Assembly (NCBI GenBank): GCA_035314825.1
Contig: DATFYX010000020.1
Location: 1 to 64,000 of the forward strand
Direction of reading: 5' to 3'
DNA: 64,000 nucleotides
From: Candidatus Eremiobacteraceae bacterium
GTDB lineage: Bacteria > Vulcanimicrobiota > Vulcanimicrobiia > Eremiobacterales > Eremiobacteraceae
Shown here: positions 59,440 to 64,000 of the stretch, piece by piece
Layout of the letters: each line of letters starts with the position of its first letter
Position numbering within the stretch: the first letter of the stretch is position 1
Made by a program: the position numbers and the translations under genes
Notes under the pieces: model-generated
Told to the model about the DNA's origin: nothing
The model's database searches: none
Seen by the model: the letters and a program-made list of their open reading frames with translations, nothing else

Positions 59440-59747
59440 CAGCCTCTCATCACCGAGATGTCGTCGACGTCGGCGTTCTCGCGGCGCCGGAAGACCATCA
59501 CGACGATGGCCAGCGCGATGGCTGCTTCTGCCGCCGCGACCGTGATCACCAAGAACGCGAACACCTGCCCGCTCATGTCGCCGAAGTTGCGCGCGAACGC
59601 TATGAACGCCAGGTTGCCGGCGTTCCACATCAGCTCGATCGACATGAGCATGGTGATCGGATTGCGGCGCAGCAAAAAGCCGAGGGCGCCGATGACGAAC
59701 AGCACCGCGGACAGCTCGAGATAGAGGTTGAGCGGCACTTGCGGCAT
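59439..59747 (-). CDS. nuoK: NADH-quinone oxidoreductase subunit K
   Basis: A 102-aa, three-helix complex I subunit. NPITMLMSIELMWNAGNLAF carries the conserved Glu of helix 2, and AAAEAAIALAIVVMVF the Glu of helix 3. It starts 2 bp after the nuoJ stop. Confidence 0.95.
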   Translation of the reverse strand: MPQVPLNLYLELSAVLFVIGALGFLLRRNPITMLMSIELMWNAGNLAFIAFARNFGDMSGQVFAFLVITVAAAEAAIALAIVVMVFRRRENADVDDISVMRG

Positions 59748-59749
59748 GG

Positions 59750-60256
59750 TCAGAAGCGCAGCTCCTGGCGGCCGGCCATCATGACGACGCCGACGATCGC
59801 GATCAGCAGGATGAACGCCGTGACTTCGAAGGCGAAGACGTGCGTGGTCAGCAACTGCTGTCCGAAGCTCGCGACGGTGCCCAGATCAGCCGGCGGCGTC
59901 GCCGCCGACTGCGACCAGGCGACGCGCAACCCGGCGCCCATCAGCAGGAGCGCGGCCAGGCCCGCCGCCACCGAGGGCGCGGCTTGGAACGGCAAGCGGC
60001 CCGGTCCGACCTCGATCGGCTGTGCGCCGATCGTGAGCAGCGCGATGACGAACAAGAACAGCACGAGTATCGCGCCTGCGTAGATCAGGATCTGCATCAT
60101 CGCCAAGAACTCGGCCGAGAGCGTCAAGAACAGGACCGCGAGCGCCGCGAAGTTGACGATGAGGCCGACGACCGAATGCACGGGTTGGCGGCTCGAGATG
60201 GTCCACACGCCCGACGCGATCGCGACGAACGCGGTGATCCAGAAGAGAGTGATCAC
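59750..60256 (-). CDS. nuoJ: NADH-quinone oxidoreductase subunit J
   Basis: A 168-aa, five-helix membrane subunit of complex I. Marks: RQPVHSVVGLIVNFAALAVL, FLAMMQILIYAGAILVLFLF (with the pi-bulge helix) and the late LLIAIVGVVMMAGR. The start is the GTG at 60256, overlapping nuoI by 4 bp (GTGA). Confidence 0.93.
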   Translation of the reverse strand: MITLFWITAFVAIASGVWTISSRQPVHSVVGLIVNFAALAVLFLTLSAEFLAMMQILIYAGAILVLFLFVIALLTIGAQPIEVGPGRLPFQAAPSVAAGLAALLLMGAGLRVAWSQSAATPPADLGTVASFGQQLLTTHVFAFEVTAFILLIAIVGVVMMAGRQELRF

Positions 60257-60786
60257 GGCGCGTTCTCCGATGTAGCGGTCGAATTTATTCGACCGACGCC
60301 AGGGTCGGTCTCGACCGCCGACTCCGTGTTGGCCAGATGCTGCGTGTACGGGTCTCGCACGACCAGTTTGTCCTTGCCGAAGACCAGCCGCTGGCGCGTG
60401 TAGTCGGCGATGTCGAAGCGCGGCGTCAGCACGATCGCATCGGTCGGGCACGCCTCTTCGCACCAGCCGCAGAAGATGCAGCGCAGCATGTCGATCTCGT
60501 AGCGGTAGCCGTAGCGCTCGCCCGGCGAGACCGGTTTGGCGGGATCGTTCTCGGCGCCGATGACGGTGATGGCGTTGGCCGGACAGGCGACAGCGCACAG
60601 CTCGCAGCCGATGCAGCGCTCCATGCCGTCGTCGTACTTGCGCAGTTCGTGCACGCCGCGGAAGCGCTCCGGGTGCGGAAACGGCTCGCGCGGATAGTCG
60701 ATCGTCGACTTCTTGCGGAAGAGATACTTGAGCGTGGTCGACAAGCCGATCGCGATGCCCCACGCCGCGGTGAACGGATTGGTCAT
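60253..60786 (-). CDS. nuoI: NADH-quinone oxidoreductase subunit I
   Basis: A 177-aa peripheral subunit with two [4Fe-4S] clusters (N6a and N6b): CIGCELCAVACP (about 58-69) and CIFCGWCEEACP (about 102-113). It conveys electrons to the cluster next to the quinone. The ATG at 60786 overlaps the nuoH stop by 4 bp. The sequence after the second cluster (TPRFDIADYTRQRLVFGKDK) fits the family. Confidence 0.95.
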   Translation of the reverse strand: MTNPFTAAWGIAIGLSTTLKYLFRKKSTIDYPREPFPHPERFRGVHELRKYDDGMERCIGCELCAVACPANAITVIGAENDPAKPVSPGERYGYRYEIDMLRCIFCGWCEEACPTDAIVLTPRFDIADYTRQRLVFGKDKLVVRDPYTQHLANTESAVETDPGVGRINSTATSENAP

Positions 60787-61793
60787 GAACCCTGTCCTCG
60801 CAGCGCGACGAACGCCGCTGTGATCAGCAGATTGACGACCGCGACCGGCAACAGAACCTTCCAGCCGAACGCCATCAGCCGGTCGTAGCGCAGGCGCGGC
60901 AGCGTCGCGCGCAGCCAGATGAAGCCGAACAGCAAGGCCGCCACCTTGACCAAGAACCATAGGATCGACAGCCACGGCACGGCCGAGACGAACGGGCCGT
61001 CGCCGCCGCCCAGGAACAGCAGCGTCGCGATCGCCGACACCGTGATCATGTTGACGTACTCGGCCACGAAGAACGTGCCGAAGCGCAGGCTCGAATACTC
61101 GGTATGGAAGCCCGCCACCAGCTCGGTCTCCGCTTCAGGCAGGTCAAACGGCGCGCGGTTGGTCTCTGCGGTCGCGGTGATGATGTAGATCAAAAAGCCG
61201 ACGATCTGCGGGATGAAGAACCACACGTGGTGCGCAGTTTGCGCCGAGACGATGCCGTGCAGGTCGGTGGTGCCGGCCAAGATGAGCACGCCGACGATCG
61301 ACAGGCCCATGGCCAATTCGTAGGAGATGAGCTGCGCAGTCGAGCGGATCGCGCCGAGCAGCGGCCACTTTGATTGCGAGGCCCAGCCGCCCAGGGCGAT
61401 GCCGTACACGCCGATGGCGCCCATGGCGAGCAGATACAAGATGCCGACGTTCGGATTGGCGATCGATATCGGCGTGCCGTCGGGGAACGTGCCGAAAGGG
61501 ATGACCGCGTAGGCCATGAGCGCGGTCAGCACCGCCAGCGCCGGCGCGATCTTATAGATGAAAGGATCGGCGGTCGCCGGGGTCAGGTCTTCTTTGAGCA
61601 CCAGCTTCACGGCGTCGGCGGCCGGCTGCAGCAGTCCCCAAGGCCCGCACCAGATCGGCCCGACGCGCAGCTGGAACCAGGCCAGCACCTTGCGCTCGGC
61701 GAGCATGAGATACGCGAACGCGGTGACGACGATGAAGATCAATATGCCGGCCTTGATGGCGATGACGATCGCGAGCGCAAGCGTGGGATTCAT
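60783..61793 (-). CDS. nuoH: NADH-quinone oxidoreductase subunit H
   Basis: A 336-aa, eight-helix membrane subunit that helps form the quinone site. Marks: YLMLAERKVLAWFQLRVGP (about 28-46), AETNRAPFDLPEAETELVAG (about 205-224) with conserved acidic residues, and EYSSLRFGTFFVAEYVNM. The ATG at 61793 overlaps the nuoG stop by 4 bp. The C-terminal RATLPRLRYDRLMAFGWKVL is typical. Confidence 0.96.
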   Translation of the reverse strand: MNPTLALAIVIAIKAGILIFIVVTAFAYLMLAERKVLAWFQLRVGPIWCGPWGLLQPAADAVKLVLKEDLTPATADPFIYKIAPALAVLTALMAYAVIPFGTFPDGTPISIANPNVGILYLLAMGAIGVYGIALGGWASQSKWPLLGAIRSTAQLISYELAMGLSIVGVLILAGTTDLHGIVSAQTAHHVWFFIPQIVGFLIYIITATAETNRAPFDLPEAETELVAGFHTEYSSLRFGTFFVAEYVNMITVSAIATLLFLGGGDGPFVSAVPWLSILWFLVKVAALLFGFIWLRATLPRLRYDRLMAFGWKVLLPVAVVNLLITAAFVALRGQGS

Positions 61794-64000
61794 GCGGTCG
61801 CCTCCTCGCGAGCTGCCGCCGGCGTCACGGTCACCCGGCCGGCGCCCGACGCGTCGAGCAGCACGTTGACCGGCGCTTCGGGCATGTCGGCGATGACGAG
61901 CACTCCTCCGACCGGCGCGCGCGAATCGATGCGCGCCGCGACGGTGATCGAGCCGCCGCGACCCGCGAGGGTGACCGCTCGGCCGTCGGCGATGCCGAGC
62001 AGCAGCGCGTCGTCCTCGTGGAAAATCGCGCACGGCTGCGGACGCATCGGCGCAAGGCCGGGATCGTGCGCGGCGGCGCTTCCGCCGCCATATAGCTTGG
62101 GAACCGGGATGACGGTGAACGTCTTGCGCTGCGCGTCCATCGTGTCGACCTGCGGCGAGGCCAGTTGATCGAGTTTGGGCCGCGCAAGCGGCTCCTCGGT
62201 TCCAGCCGCTTGCTCGGCCGCTTCCAGCCGCGCGAACAGCCAATCGGGGTCTGACGAGAGCGCGTCCGGCTTGCCGAGCGCGGCAGCGATCGCCGCAAGG
62301 ATCGCGGCGTCGGTGGCGACGTGCACCGGAGACTCGATGGCCTGTGCGAACGCTTGGCGGCGCCCTTCGAGATTGGTGACGTGACCGCGTTTCTCGGCGA
62401 ACGAGGCGGCTGCGAACACGACATCGGCATGCGCTGCGGTCTGCGTCAGGAGCTGATCGGCGACGACCAAGAACGGCACGTTCTCCAGCGCTTTGCGCAC
62501 CAGCGCGCCATCGGGGTAGGTCAGCGCCGGATTGGCGCCGGCGATGTAGAGCGCGTCGAGTTTGCCTGACGCCGCCGCCTCGAGCATCTCACCCGTGGTC
62601 ATGCCGGGCTTCGAGACCGGCGCATAACCGGGCCCGAGGTTGGGCACGCAGCCGGCCGCTTCGGCCCCGCGCGCGTTGCCCTGGCTGCCGACCACCAGGA
62701 TGCCGACCTGATGGTCCTTGCCGGCGAGCGTCTCCATCAGCCGTTCGAGCGCGCCCGCGGCGACGGTGTTGCGCCCGTTGTGGACCGCGACGATCTTGCT
62801 CGCCTGGGTGAACGTCTGCGCCAGCTGGTCGACGAACTGGTTGCCGGTCTGCGAGCCGCGCGTGACCGCATCGGCGAGCGATTCCATCAGATCGCCGATG
62901 GCGCCGGCCGCATACTCGACGTGTTCGAACGGCACGGCGAACTCCGGCTTGAACGGGCCGACGAAGACCAAGCGGGCTTTTCCTCGCGCCACCGCGCGCC
63001 GGATGCGCAGGTCGAGGATGGGCGCCTGTTCGGGCGTGATCGCGCCGAACACCAAGATCAGCGAGGCGTCGTCGATGTCGGCGATGCGCGCGCCGAAGCG
63101 CGCCGGAGAAGCGAACTTCTGCAGCCGGGCGCGATGGTCGATGTTGTCGGTGCGCAGCACCTCGCGCGCAAAGCGCTGCAAGGCGAACGCTTCTTCATCG
63201 CTTTGCCGGCCACCGCCGATGACGCCCACGCGGCCGGCCGCCGCAGCCGTCTGCAGTTTTTCCGCGGCCAACGCCACCGCCTCGGCGAACGTCGCCTCTT
63301 CGAGGTCGCCGTCGCGCCGCACGAGCGGCCTGCGCAAGCGCGCGGGCTCGTACAGGTAATTGAACGTGTAGCGTCCGCGGTCGCAGATCCAGCCGCCATC
63401 GACCTCGGGATTCTCGCGCGTGAAGGTGCGCATGATGCGCCCGAAGCGCGTGTCGATGCGATAGTTGCAGCCGACCGAGCACTGCGTGCAGACCGAGTCG
63501 GCGTGGCCGAGGTCCCACGGGCGCGCGCGGAAGCGGTAGGCCTTGCTGGTGAGCGCGCCGACCGGACAGATCTCCGTGGTGTTGCCCGAGAAGTACGACT
63601 CGTAATCGCCGCCGTCGACCGTGCCGATGAGCGAGCCGTGTCCGCGCTCGACGACCACGAGGTTGCGCTCCTGCGCGATCTCGTCATCGAAGCGCGTGCA
63701 GCGCCGGCATAAGATGCAGCGTTCTTCGTCCAAGACGATGGTGGGGCCGAGATCGACGCGCTTGGGCTTGTGCAGCTTGGGCTCGGTGAGCCGGCTTGAC
63801 GCTGGCCCGTACTCCATCGTGAAGTCTTGCAGATCGCACTCGCCGCCCTTGTCGCAGATCGGGCAGTCCAGCGGGTGGTTGAGCAGCAAGAACTCGAGCA
63901 CGCCGCGGCGCGCCTCCGCGACCTTGGGCGACATCGTGTGCACCACCATACCCTCGGTCACGCGCGTCGCGCATGCGATCTGCAGCTTGGGGGTCTTCTC
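61790..64000 (-). CDS. nuoG: NADH-quinone oxidoreductase subunit G (5' part cut by the window edge)
   Basis: The visible 736 residues lack the N-terminal [2Fe-2S] part, which lies beyond 64000. The frame is open to the edge (KLQIACATRV just before MTEGMVVH). Visible clusters are the His-Cys3 site LDCPICDKGGECDLQ, the N4 site CILCRRCTRF, and the molybdopterin-type cluster CTQCSVGCNYRID ... CDRGRY. The remaining C-terminal half is a degenerate molybdopterin oxidoreductase domain. It is the first complex I gene in this window; nuoA-F are not visible. Confidence 0.94.
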   Translation of the reverse strand, partial: EKTPKLQIACATRVTEGMVVHTMSPKVAEARRGVLEFLLLNHPLDCPICDKGGECDLQDFTMEYGPASSRLTEPKLHKPKRVDLGPTIVLDEERCILCRRCTRFDDEIAQERNLVVVERGHGSLIGTVDGGDYESYFSGNTTEICPVGALTSKAYRFRARPWDLGHADSVCTQCSVGCNYRIDTRFGRIMRTFTRENPEVDGGWICDRGRYTFNYLYEPARLRRPLVRRDGDLEEATFAEAVALAAEKLQTAAAAGRVGVIGGGRQSDEEAFALQRFAREVLRTDNIDHRARLQKFASPARFGARIADIDDASLILVFGAITPEQAPILDLRIRRAVARGKARLVFVGPFKPEFAVPFEHVEYAAGAIGDLMESLADAVTRGSQTGNQFVDQLAQTFTQASKIVAVHNGRNTVAAGALERLMETLAGKDHQVGILVVGSQGNARGAEAAGCVPNLGPGYAPVSKPGMTTGEMLEAAASGKLDALYIAGANPALTYPDGALVRKALENVPFLVVADQLLTQTAAHADVVFAAASFAEKRGHVTNLEGRRQAFAQAIESPVHVATDAAILAAIAAALGKPDALSSDPDWLFARLEAAEQAAGTEEPLARPKLDQLASPQVDTMDAQRKTFTVIPVPKLYGGGSAAAHDPGLAPMRPQPCAIFHEDDALLLGIADGRAVTLAGRGGSITVAARIDSRAPVGGVLVIADMPEAPVNVLLDASGAGRVTVTPAAAREEATA

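Noticed and set aside
1-64000. tRNA, rRNA, CRISPR, transposase, integrase or attachment sites
   Set aside because: I saw no sequence that supports any of them; a proper covariance-model scan would be needed to exclude short RNAs.

Overview
The window looks like chromosomal DNA of a high-GC, free-living, aerobically respiring bacterium with two membranes. Evidence for a diderm is the number of exported proteins of periplasmic or outer-membrane type: a Spy/LTXXQ protein, an LprI-like protein, an NlpE/META protein, two-domain M16 peptidase and a PKD protein with a beta-barrel-like tail. Lipoproteins with the signal ending LAGCGGG, followed by Ser/Thr/Pro-rich linkers, recall candidate phyla such as Eremiobacterota (WPS-2). 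That assignment is an inference, not a demonstration. I see no tRNA, rRNA, CRISPR, insertion sequence or prophage. Genes are packed tightly, with many 1-8 bp overlaps, and convergent genes often overlap at their stop codons.

Layout. 0-7.5 kb: a Tat/lipoprotein-type epoxide hydrolase with a VOC protein, then a minus-strand redox cassette (8-TM DoxX-like protein, Rieske ferredoxin, glutaredoxin, ferredoxin:disulfide reductase, second Rieske protein, PF04185 phosphoesterase). Two secreted proteins follow. 7.7-18.6 kb: metabolic and housekeeping-accessory genes: ADH-cupin-aldo/keto reductase operon, GrpB-like, DUF5069, tartrate dehydrogenase, methyltransferase plus DUF4760-like protein, a cytoplasmic-type arylsulfatase, VOC and isochorismatase proteins. 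18.7-25.1 kb: a class III cyclase/NB-ARC/TPR signalling protein, a coiled-coil microprotein, an S53 peptidase, a degenerate M48-like protein and a Met-rich membrane protein.

25.1-29.1 kb is the most interesting stretch. A CarH/LitR-like B12-dependent photoreceptor repressor sits next to a FAS1 gene, and a divergent SDR-TspO operon with a ferritin-like gene beyond it. The divergent promoter region carries three tandem 11-bp repeats, the operator geometry known for CarH. 29.2-42.5 kb: an OPT transporter, Spy-like protein, a second DUF4760-like protein, LprI, an exported formylglycine-generating enzyme divergent from an exported arylsulfatase, a MPGG-repeat membrane protein, a FecR/DUF6600 protein, an Asp-box lipoprotein, an NlpE-META protein and a YVTN propeller.

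42.6-54.6 kb: a large PF04185 phosphoesterase, RmlC-like epimerase, APC permease, secreted proteins of unknown function, the PKD/barrel protein and the divergent M16 peptidase. 54.6-64 kb: respiratory complex I genes nuoG-H-I-J-K-L-M-N on the minus strand, almost all overlapping by 1-4 bp. nuoG runs off the right edge.
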